Origin: Davidsoniella eucalypti
Taxonomy: Eukaryota; Ascomycota; Sordariomycetes; Microascales; Ceratocystidaceae
Direction of reading: 5' to 3'
DNA: 42,439 nt
NCBI GenBank assembly: GCA_004009845.1
Contig: RMBW01000168.1
Coordinates: 1 to 42,439 of the forward strand
The position numbers were made by a program, and so were the translations under genes. The notes below the pieces were generated by a model. That model was given only the letters and a program-made list of their open reading frames with translations, was not told the DNA's origin and searched no databases. Each line of letters starts with the position of its first letter. The stretch's first letter is position 1. Below are positions 33,603-42,439 of this stretch, piece after piece.

Positions 33603-36600
33603 GGCGTGCTCGTTGAAGCTGGCGACGGTTTGGTGTGTCTTGATGTGGTGATGGAAAGAGCCAGGTGGAGAAATGACGTTGTATCAGTCTGTCTGCTAAG
33701 TTCCGGAAATGGTTTCAGTGTATGACGGTAGGCTAAGAGAGAGAGAACAAGCAAACAAAAAACCGGTCTAAGCCTTAAGCATATATACCGATCAAATGTA
33801 CGTGGTTCGTGATTTAGATGCCGCATGTAGGGTTGAGAGTTTGTCTGACAAAGCAACGTGCGTCAGCCACACATGAGCATAAAACTAAACGCCATACTTA
33901 CGCCACACATTTTCATTTGTAGAAACCCGAAATTGAAAGATCCTAGCAACGTTCCTTTAGGTTCGGCGCTTATTTTTTGTTTCTGTTTTGTTTTTGTCTT
34001 TCACCTTGGGGCTCATTATGACGTTAGAGCTAAACCCTCGAGGGAAAAACGTAAACAGACAAAAGTTGAATATCGAACAACATAGCCGAAGAAGGCCCAG
34101 TATGAGGCCTAGCTTTGGCCACTCAGAGGGCACAACAGTGTTTATTAAAGTAATGTGAGACTTGACTAACGATGCTGGTGATATTTCCGGCTAGATGAGT
34201 ATTTACAAGCAACATATCTAAGTATATAGCGCATTCAAAGCTGATATTGATAACCGGCACTTTGACATGCATTGGCGATGAAATGGTAGTGACATTTCAG
34301 CAATATGAACGCTGCTTTCGGAGGATAATTCAACATGTCTATCTATGTATGCATACTGTCTTGTCTACGCTATCCAGAACGCTCAGACGAAACTGAACAA
34401 AGCTTCTAGATCAAGGCATGGGGGCTTGCTGGCTTACCCGTGGACTAACCCCTCAAGGCAAGCAAGACCTTGTTCTAGCTGTACATGTACACAGTACAAG
34501 ATCAAAGACTTGCCGACCTCTTCTATATAGGCGAGGAAAAGCCCCTCCCCTGGCTTAGTTGGCGGGCCAGAAGAGCGATATCTTGACCGTCTTTTTAGCC
34601 TTTGTGTGCGACTTATTAGTTTGGCTGTAATTTACCACAAACTTACTCGACATGCTCTCAACTATAGGCGCTGTGTTTGTCTGCTATTGGGCAGGCTCCT
34701 TTATCTTGCCTTGGGTTTGTACCTGATTCACATGCAACATAAAGGGTTGTTGTGACTAGCAAGTTAGCGGTCCATTCTTAGGGGAACATCAACAAGCTGT
34801 TAGTGCTACCTGAGCTTGGGCTATACTTTGTATGGCATTTGTATTAGTAGGCTAACTAGCTAGTTTAGTTCCTCTTTTCTTTTCTCAGCTAAACTAATCG
34901 TTGCTATTGTTTGCTTAGTTGCTTAGTTGTTTAGCTGCCCTCGTTGCTTTGGCGAGGCAAGCAGTTGCCAGGCGACAGAGTTTAAGAGGACTAAAAAGGG
35001 ACGAAACAAAACATGTTTGAGAACCAACTGTTCTTGACTTGATAGAATGGAATGGCTTCGAAGATTACAGGATGTTGTCTAGCTTGGTGTTTCTAGAGTA
35101 AGTACATATATGTTTCCCTTGGGATTTCATAGAGAATTGACAGGATATAGTACTGAAGTTGAAGCGGTGGTTTAGGCCGTTAGTGGCCTTTGCTTTGCTT
35201 GGGGCGACGCGGCATCGGGTTTTTGCGTTTTTGCTCAAGAAAATACCAGCTTAAACTCGGCTCGACTAAATTCAACGTCTGCTTACTAGTACTAACAGAC
35301 TCACCTGATATGAGTCGTCACCTCTTCATACACAATAGGGGACCCATCATTTATCGTACTCAAGATATAATGGTGAGAATGGTCCGTTTATAGAGAGGAG
35401 CCACACTTGGTCACAATACTTTGCCGTAGTATGATCACATTTCGATGCTTTTCTTTGTTCATCTGTGATTGTGGCATATATGAGCCAGCCTCTCTCTTAA
35501 TTGCGTAGTCGGCTGGACTCGGACTAAGTGGTGATGGAGAAAAAAAGGGAAAAGAAAAGCAAAAAAAAAACCAGCTTTATAGAACCCTTTCATGCGGAAT
35601 TTTTGGTCACATCGCGTCAGCCCCATTCAGTTAAATTGTAAATGAAAGGCCGGCTTCTTGTGTTGTATTTTTGATGATGCACCGTGAACAAAGCGATCCC
35701 AGCCACAACATTTGTTGTATTCTTAATTCTTTTTTTTTTTGCCCTGGCTTTCTTGTTCGTCCCTGGTTTTTCTTTGGGCTCCTTCCCTGCCTTTCCGGAT
35801 AACTGAAACGGCTTCGCGAACAGGGGTAGTGCCAATTAAGAAGCCGCGCCCCGCGCCTGCCATTCATAAATTCCCTGCGCAGCAGCAACTGTATTTGTAC
35901 ATATAACGTTGTAAGCAAAAGGGTAAGTACTACTACTCACTGTATAGAAGTTGATTGACGCAACTGCTTCTGTTAGTGCTTCAAACTCGATAGTTTGGCT
36001 TGGGGGGTTTTTTCTTTTTTTGGTAATAGCCTGTTTTGTTCTTGTTTCCTTTATCAGTACGTACCTGCCATCGCTCATCCAACCTTGTTTTTGAATTATT
36101 ACCAGAGGCAATTGCTGTGCTATGCTGTGCTGTGCTGTGTTTGCTGTCAACCACCTTGTTTTGTTTTCGATTTTTCTTAGCGTGGAATCTTCTTTTTGAA
36201 GCTTTTGTTTTCCTCTTCTTTTCTTCCTCTACTCTTTTTTTTTCATCCCCAGTACCTCGTGATCATCAACCCGAATTCCTCACCGCCCTGTCGTGGCGTC
36301 CAACTCAGTTCTGTGTTGTTATTATTTGCTTTTCTCAGTACCTTCTCGTCTACCTCGTCCACGCCAAATCCCAATTTTCCAGTTCCTAGTCGGATCGATC
36401 GACCTGTTCTGAGGTGGTTTATCGTGTCAGGCTTTTTGGCCCCGCGCTAAGCTTATTCTGGGAGTACTTCTGGAGGCCGACTTGCTAGGAAAAAAAGTCA
36501 ATAATCTTCGTGTATGTGTATACATATTTGTATATACATATAAACATCCCAGTGGCGTCTTATTCTCCCGACTGATCGCAGAGCTCTTCTACCATCTAAT

Positions 36601-36685
36601 TTCAAAAATACCCCTCATACCTCTTTGAGCGCTTTGCCATATCTCTATCTCTGCCTGGTTGCTTCACGGTGCCGGTCTAACCGCA
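33603..36685. other. Divergent intergenic region
   Basis: About 3 kb between two divergent genes. No gene was recognised. The right third (about 36000-36685) is strongly CT-rich and includes a short TGCTG/TGTGC-type repeat near 36115-36140, fitting a long promoter and 5' leader for the C2-domain gene. A leader intron there is possible but not assigned. Confidence 0.5.
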
Positions 36686-39600
36686 ATGGCTGTCCCCAAC
36701 AAGCTCTCAAAATTCGCGGCGCTGAACCAGTTGCAGCACTCGGCCGGTATTTTTGCCGATTCTTCTATTGACGGGCCGGAAATTGGTACTCTGGTGCTGA
36801 TTATTGATCGCGCTAAGAACCTTCCAAACCGCAAGACTATCGGCAAACAGGACCCTTATTGCGCTGCTCGTCTTGGAAAAGAAGCCCATAAGACCAAAAC
36901 CGATATCCGTGGTGGTCAAACCCCACGATGGTACGTCCAGTTCACTGCGTTCTGATACTCGAACGTCCAATCTGTATGCTAACAAACTATCCTCTCATGT
37001 AGGGATCAAGAACTCCGATTCCAGGTCCACGATTCGCCTGATTATTACCAGCTTAAGGTTTCTGTGTTCAACGACGATAAGAAGACCGACCTGATTGGAG
37101 AGACATGGATTGATCTGAAAGAGATTATCGTGGCTGGTGGCGGTCAAAGTGACCGTTGGCAAAGCCTGGGTTGCCGCGGAAAGTACGCTGGCGAAATCCG
37201 CATCGAGCTTACATATTACGACAGGCGTCCCAAACCCGCTAATACTTCTGGACGGCCCAAAGTTCCTGCTGAACCTGAAGTTGTCAACGACGAAAACAAC
37301 GAATCGACACGTCGTCGCATTCCTGTTAAAAGACGGCCACTCCCCTCAGATCCAGTCACCGGCGAGACTCCTGCACATGTCAACACCATCGCCGCCCACG
37401 CAACAGTCCCCTATACTCCTCACATGGCGGTTTTACCGCAAATGCAAGAGGCCATCTCTCAACCTCACCGTGTCGGTCCTCGGCCGCAGCCAACAACCCG
37501 CGCTGAGAAGCAAGAGGCCGCCGCAAAGGCCCAGCAACAGCGGCTAGTCGATCTTCAGCAGGAACAACAGCGGCTTCTAGAAGCGCAGCAGCTCCAGCAG
37601 CACAAGTTCCAACAGACACTTGCTGAAGAAAAGGCCGCCGCCGCTGCTGCTGCGTTGGCCGCATCCGCTCCTCCCTCACCACTTTCACTTGGGCACGCGC
37701 CATACGGCGACCCAATGTCTCACTCACAGGCAATCGAGTATGCTCCATCCCAGTCACATGTGCATCACAGTCAAGAATCGCATGATCACTACATGTCTGC
37801 CCATTCACAAATACCACAGCCATTGCACGGCGTACGACCGCTTGTAGGCCGTCATAGCACGTCTCCTCGGCCATCCGAAGAGTCTAGCTATAGCAGCTAC
37901 CCAGAAGCTCAATATCAGCAAGGCCAGATCTCGCCGTCTCAGACGCCGGACCAGGGCTTCTATCAGCCCCCGGGACCGCCAACTCCATTGTCTTTTACAG
38001 CGCCGGCTCAAATGGATGATACTCCTCCGCCTCCTCCGGCCCATAGAAGCCGTGGTGGCAGTGCCCCATCGCAGGAAGCGGGCTATCGAACGAGCTTTGA
38101 CGCTGTACCACCAAAGCCTAATGGTATGAGACACGAAGTCCTCAAGAACGAGGCCCATCGTAATTCATTCTCCGGTTATGGTCTATCAGACCGCCCATCC
38201 TTTGGCCAACACCAAACAAACGCTCCACCACCGGCTCCTGCTGGGCAACAACAACCATACGAGGATCCAGTGCCTCCGCGCCAGGCACGACCACAAAATC
38301 CACGCGCCGGCTCGTATGATTCGGCTTCTCATCGCCTTTCTATGCAACCAACTGTTGAGGATGTGCCTGATTCTCCCAAGGCTTCATCCCAGACCATTGT
38401 CCGCAAAGCTGTTGCTCGCCCTTCACAGCTCAGTAACTCTACTGAGAGCCACCGGGATTCTAGCTCTGGCCAGTACCAACAACAGTCGCAGCAGCCACCA
38501 GCGCCACCAGTACAGTCTCATCAGCAACCAGCTCCTCCTAAGCAGCCACCACCGTCACAGCATCAACCACAACAGCCGCTACCCTTGCCTGCACAGCAAT
38601 TCCAACCTGCTCCTGCTCCTCATAGCTCTGCTGCTGTCCCCGTATCTGCACCGGTATCTGCCCCTGTCCACCAACAACAGCAGTATGACAGCGAGCCACA
38701 GTACCGTCGGAATAGTTTCCCACAGGGTGTGCCACCGCCTCACCAACAACAACCACAGAAGTATCAATCTGGCCCACCGCCTACGCCCCAGCACCACTCC
38801 CAATATCAGTCGCAATCTGCGCCTCGCCCTGTGCAGTACCAACTTCCTGCTCCGCCTTTGTCGGCATCACCACCCGACCAATACCAGCCATACCAACAGC
38901 AGAGGCCCTCGAGACATAGCACATCTCCAACTCCCCCAGTCTCTGGTAGGCGCGATCCCTCGCCGGCCCCGTACAGCACTAGCCCTCAGCCGCCTTCTCC
39001 AATCGAGGAAACATCGAACATGGCTATGACTTTAGTCCCCCGTTCCAAGCAGATGAATGGCCCCTCTATTCCAGCTTCTTTGATTCCAGGTATTGATCCT
39101 ATCATTGCTCAAGAGATTGCTGAGTTGGCTCATGAAAAGCGGCAAAGAGAACGAGATCGTAGCTACTCAACTCCCATCCAACCTTCATCTTATACTGGCC
39201 AAAGCCAATATCAGCAACAGCAACAGCAACCCATGCCTCCGCAATACCAACCGTCTAGACATGGACAAGATCATTACCAGCAGAATTCTCAGCGTGGCCG
39301 ATCCATGACCAACAACGAGATTGTGCCGTACGGTTACACAGGTCGTGGTCCCTCCCCAAACCCTTACAATGGTAGAGAACCTTCTCCTAGACCGCCACAT
39401 GGCCGAGAACCATCGCCTAACCCCTATGGAAATGGAAGTGGTAGACAGCCATCTCCGAACCCAATGTATGGTAGAGAGCCATCTCCGAACCCAATGTATG
39501 GTAGACAGCCCTCACCGAATCCGTACCACGGTAGAGACCCGTCTCCAAACCCGTATTCAGGCAGAGGGCCTTCGCCTAATCCTTACTCTGGCCGAGGCTC

Positions 39601-40594
39601 GTCTCCCAACCCATACTCTCCTGGTGGTGGTAGTCAGAGTTACGAGCGGTCAGGATATGATCGTCGGAGCAGCGCTATGTCGTACAACGATCACCATCAA
39701 CAACAACAACAACAGCAGCAGCATCAATCTTCGCAGCAGATGGTTCGCCATGGCGATCGTGGGCCTTCGCCTATTCCAAGTCCAAATCCAAGCCCGAGAC
39801 CTAGTCCTAACGTGCAGTACACTATTCGCCGTAAGTCAGTCAGTCCTGCGCCACCTCTTTCGCAAGACCGTCGGTCATCGACTATGCCTTTCAGTCCCGA
39901 CTCCTACGATCAATACAACAAAAGTACAGCACCCGATAGAAATAAACAACATGAAAAGATCATCACACATGATGGACGCGAAATCGATCCCTCAGATCAT
40001 CTGCCCATGGAGTCCTGGGCTCCTGAGCCTGACAGGCCGGAGGATAATGGGAACAATAACCCACCGCCTCCTAGTCACTCACGCCCCCAGGGTCCCAGTG
40101 CCTATCCTGGTCCCTCTGGTCGTCGTCTAATTAAGATTTCAACCCGACCTCCACCTCAAGCCCAGATAGCCTATGGCAATACAACCAACTCGCAGCCTCC
40201 ATCGGCATCTCAAGGTCGCAATAAACTACAGAAGAAGTCGAACCGGATGAGCGCAGGTCCTGCACCTCAGAGCGGAGGTAATCCTCTAGGCCCAATGTCT
40301 AATAACCATCAAGACAGCTATACACCTGTCACGCGCATGACTCGTGCGCAAACATGGGATCAATATTCTCAGGAAAGTCATGCCCCGTATGTTGCAAGCG
40401 GGCCACCACGCAGTGGTATGAACGGGGCTCCAGACATTCCCGGCAAGGTACCGATGATGAGTGGAGCTTTAGTTCGTATGGCACCGACACAGGGTCCGCC
40501 TCCATCCAACCCAAATGACTGGGCATTGATGGAAGAGATGAAGAGAATCGATATTGGAGCCGGACGTTCCCGACGTCATGGAGGTGGTTACTAA
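36686..40594 (+). CDS. C2-domain protein with long Pro/Gln-rich tail (Fic1/Inn1-like), 1278 aa
   Basis: Two exons, 36686-36930 and 37003-40594; the intron has a GCTAAC branch and splits the Trp codon of TPRW. The C2 domain spans about residues 34-155 (GTLVLIIDRAKNLPNRKTIGKQDPYC then WDQELRFQVHD and FNDDKKTDLIGETWIDL). It keeps DPYC and the FNDDKK loop but not a full set of calcium-binding Asp. The other ~1100 residues are low complexity: a Gln/Ala coiled stretch near 37500-37660, many PxxP motifs, a block of tandem GR-x-PSPNPY units (about 39340-39630), a polyQ run (about 39697-39722) and a conserved-looking C-terminus NDWALMEEMKRIDIGAGRSRR. Known: yeast Inn1 and fission yeast Fic1 combine a C2 domain with PxxP motifs that bind SH3 proteins at the division site. 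By architecture this is a candidate septation protein; the tail is far longer than in yeasts. Confidence 0.88.
39340..39630 (+). repeat. Coding tandem repeat, GR-x-PSPNPY units
   Basis: About nine in-frame units of 8-13 codons with consensus GR[EQDG]PSPNP[YM], some preceded by MY or Y. Adjacent units differ at the codon level, but two neighbouring ones (about 39440-39500) are nearly identical in DNA, which suggests recent slippage or duplication. Confidence 0.85.
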
Positions 40595-40867
40595 TACTGA
40601 TGTAGTACTGATTGGGATGTTGAAATGAAGTATAATACAAGAGCTCTGAATATGAAGTGAGCCTTTTTTTTTTCTTGTTCATCAGCATGTAATGGATGGG
40701 ATATGGAGATATTAAGGATTTAAGCATAGCATCTGTGTATTTATTTTATAGTTTTGTTCCTTAGGCAATACAAATTTGTGATGTCATGAAACTTTGATAA
40801 TTCTTTTTGTGTATATTTTTAAGGGTTAGTTAATAGCTACAACGCTGATATATAACCCTTACCATGT
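40595..40867. other. 3' flank of the C2-domain gene
   Basis: AT-rich 270 bases up to the target duplication of element C. They should contain the 3' UTR and poly(A) site. No other feature was seen. Confidence 0.5.
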
Positions 40868-40880
40868 TAGACTCCAAACT
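40868..40880. repeat. Target-site duplication of element C, left copy
   Basis: TAGACTCCAAACT, repeated exactly at 42032-42044. The identity runs three more bases (CAA), but by comparison with element B those bases belong to the element start (CAACC), so the true duplication is probably 13 bp, the same size as for B. Confidence 0.85.
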
Positions 40881-42031
40881 CAACCTTCCCTCCTACAACC
40901 CTCGGGGGGGTACCTTTGAGTTTTCGGTGCCTCCTCCTTTGTCCAAAGACGAAAAATTCCCCTTCGTCGTGGGTTTTTAAGAGCGACCAGCACATATCAC
41001 CAATGTCGCTGTCCATTCTCTCGCATCTATTGATTTATTTCATGATGCTCCGTTTTGTGAGGCCTTGAGCCCGTTTCTTCCTCTCTCGAGGGTAATTCTC
41101 ACCAACGATCGCCCACCCCCTTTTCTCTACACTTTTCGCGATCGCTGGTCTCCCGAGCCTCATCTCCGCTGCTCAGGAATTCACACTCACACTCGGAGGG
41201 CAACACTTTGAAGGTTCCAGTTGCCCGACATTTCCGGCTCTTCTTTTGTTGTGCTTTGCACTTCATTTGATCATGCCAAAACAAATTGTGATAGCTTCTC
41301 CTTGAGTCGCTCCCTCACAATGAAAACACATTGGGTTTCCTCTGTGTTTTCCAACAACCCACCAGGGGGACGGCTGTGAAGAAAGTTTAGCTTAATGCTG
41401 CTTGACCTCCTCCCGATCCCCCGACACCGACCTCGCGATAGTTGTCTCCTTGAGCAGCTCCCTCGCACCGGAGCACTCTGGTCTTTTCCTTTGTGCATAC
41501 CAATTCCCGGCTCTTCTTGTGTTGTGCTTTGCACTTCATTTGATTATGCCAAAACAAACCTGTGATAGCTTCTTCTTGAGTCGCTCCCTCACAATGAAAA
41601 CACTTTGGGTTTCCACTGTGTTTTCCAACAACCAACCAGGGGGACGGCTGTGAAGAAAGTTTAGCTTAATGCTGCTTGACCTCCTCCCGATCCCCCGACA
41701 CCGACCTCGCGATAGTTGTCTCCTTGAGCATCTCCCTCGCACCCTGAGCACTCTGGTCTTTTCCTTTGTGTCTCAAACAACCTGCTAGGTGGACAGTGAA
41801 GAAACAAGTTTAGCCAGGTTAGCGCTGCTTGTATTCTCCACTGCTTCCACCATGCGAAATTTGTTTTTGCTTTCTGTGTTTTCTGTTTTGCTTTTTTAGT
41901 TTTAGTTTGGACCTCCACTATGGGGGGATCTTCGAGGACCATTAGGGTTTCTCGACGTCTAACGATCCACTAGGGTCGGATCCACGTGATCCACATAAAG
42001 ACGTAAAACGATAAATAAATAAATAAATAAA
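40881..42031 (+). mobile_element. Non-LTR type retroelement C with AAAT tail
   Basis: 1151 bases between 13-bp direct repeats. It begins CAACCTTCCCTCCTACAACC, as element B does, and stays similar to B for about 330 bases. It ends in ATAA/AAAT tetranucleotide repeats (42011-42031), the tail type of non-LTR elements. The last 100 bases before the tail show weaker similarity to the B and LINE A tails (GTGAT...AGACGTAAAA). A 273-bp tandem duplication sits inside. The sense frames are broken, and no reverse transcriptase or endonuclease is present, so it is non-autonomous and dead or mobilised only in trans. It lies 290 bases downstream of the C2-domain gene, in the same direction, with no visible damage to it. 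Confidence 0.72.
41225..41845 (+). repeat. 273-bp tandem duplication inside element C
   Basis: Unit 1 is about 41225-41498, unit 2 about 41499-41772, and a diverged partial third unit covers about 41773-41845. Shared landmarks GGCTCTTCTT (41236, 41509) and GGCTGTGAAG (41372, 41646) give a period of 273-274. Units 1 and 2 are nearly identical, so the duplication is much younger than the split between elements B and C. Inside each unit, two shorter segments around GATAG..CTCCTTGAG..GCTCCCTC resemble each other, hinting at an older half-unit repeat. Confidence 0.85.
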
Positions 42032-42044
42032 TAGACTCCAAACT
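42032..42044. repeat. Target-site duplication of element C, right copy
   Basis: TAGACTCCAAACT, the partner of 40868-40880, directly after the AAAT repeat tail. Confidence 0.85.
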
Positions 42045-42276
42045 CAATCAATGGGTATAAGTGAGGCACTTTTTTCTCCACATGTTGCACATTTACACAC
42101 ATGTGGGGGGGTGTTGATGCCCAAATTAAAGTCAATAAAGGCTTATTTATTTGACGAAGATAATTATTGCTTTACACTTTTCTAATTGATCCCTCAATAT
42201 ATCTCCTTGTGAAACTTACAACACTGTATCCTAACTCGCACAAATTATTTTCTTAATTTGAGACTGATAAGTCACG

Positions 42277-42352
42277 ATGGATAGTATAATCGCACGATTG
42301 ACCAAGAAGGTCATCGCCAAGGTAGACTCACTACCAGAAAATCACCGCTTCA
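42277..42352 (+). CDS. Probable first exon of a P-loop kinase (YFH7/uridine kinase-like), partial
   Basis: The ATG at 42277 opens MDSIIARLTKKVIAKVDSLP followed by ENHRF, and the frame would reach a stop shortly after if unspliced. A GTATGA at 42353-42358 makes a good donor that splits the next codon (phase 1). Many fungal YFH7-like nucleoside or pantothenate kinase-type proteins begin with just such an amphipathic N-terminal helix ending in (H/Q)R, directly followed by GIxGxPGSGKT. The Walker A motif would lie in the next exon, beyond the window. Identification rests on the N-terminal helix alone, so it is tentative. Confidence 0.4.
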
Positions 42353-42439
42353 GTATGAACTCATGATAAGAGCATATATATACTCATTCCCCCAAATACC
42401 TCCATCTCTTTTATACTTTCCTGCAATAGCTAATCATAT

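Noticed and set aside
38178..39029. 283-codon plus-strand ORF in a second frame inside the C2-domain gene
   Set aside because: It lies over Pro/Gln low-complexity codons (CCA/CAA/CAG), whose shifted frames read His/Asn/Leu/Ser repeats without stops. The product has no domain, and the main frame is clearly the coding one.
39321..40130. 269-codon plus-strand ORF in an alternate frame over the GR-x-PSPNPY array
   Set aside because: It is a by-product of the repeated codons of the main frame, with no independent start context or domain.
41099..41942. Minus-strand Cys-rich repeated ORFs in element C (CFHCEGATQ, CSGCEGDAQ motifs) that resemble zinc fingers
   Set aside because: They run opposite to the element's tail-defined polarity, spacing does not fit a known finger (H missing or misplaced), and the frames break between units. 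They are more likely chance patterns in the tandem duplication.

Overview
The window is nuclear DNA of a filamentous ascomycete (Pezizomycotina). Evidence: most introns are short (about 55-110 nt) with GTAAGT-like donors and CTAAC/CTAAT branch sites; the proteins are typical fungal forms of UBC13, proteasome alpha-1 (Scl1/PSMA6), TMEM234, a WKF-domain protein and a C2/proline-rich Fic1/Inn1-like protein; the tRNA-Glu(CTC) is eukaryotic. The protein sequences remind me most of Sordariomycetes, but that is an impression, not a test. Gene density is low: about nine protein genes in 42 kb, separated by long AT-rich gaps.

Layout. 1-560 (-): broken gag/pol junction of a Ty3/gypsy-type LTR retrotransposon, cut by the window edge. 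561-4364: no gene seen. 4365-5084 (-): unknown Ser/Pro/Ala-rich protein. 5085-11148: no gene seen. 11149-11915 (-): UBC13, four exons. 13001-15704 (+): GH3 beta-glucosidase with an N-terminal membrane anchor and an in-frame TGA near the start. 16065-16979 (+): PHYHD1-like phytanoyl-CoA dioxygenase. 17271-18485 (-): WKF-domain nucleolar-type protein, divergent from 19135-20198 (+): proteasome alpha-1. 20476-21949: relic of the 3' end of a Tad-clade LINE (-), split by a second retroelement (21125-21868) with 13-bp target duplications; the pair abuts tRNA-Glu at 21950-22021. 22022-30736: 8.7-kb gene desert. 30737-31692 (+): unknown four-exon gene. 32502-33602 (-): TMEM234. 36686-40594 (+): large C2-domain/proline-rich protein. 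40881-42031 (+): third retroelement with its own 13-bp target duplication and an internal 273-bp tandem duplication. 42277-end (+): probable first exon of a P-loop kinase.

The host genes are mostly housekeeping: protein turnover (Ubc13, proteasome alpha-1), nucleolus, cytokinesis, membrane. GH3 and PhyH lie head-to-tail about 360 bp apart without an obvious shared pathway. I see no secondary-metabolite cluster, CRISPR array or defence island. The most interesting part is the retroelement group. Element B (21125-21868) shares its 5' body with element C (40881-42031) and its 3' tail with the LINE relic A that it interrupts. This looks like a non-autonomous family that has borrowed a LINE tail. 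The LINE relic itself ends exactly at the first base of a tRNA gene.
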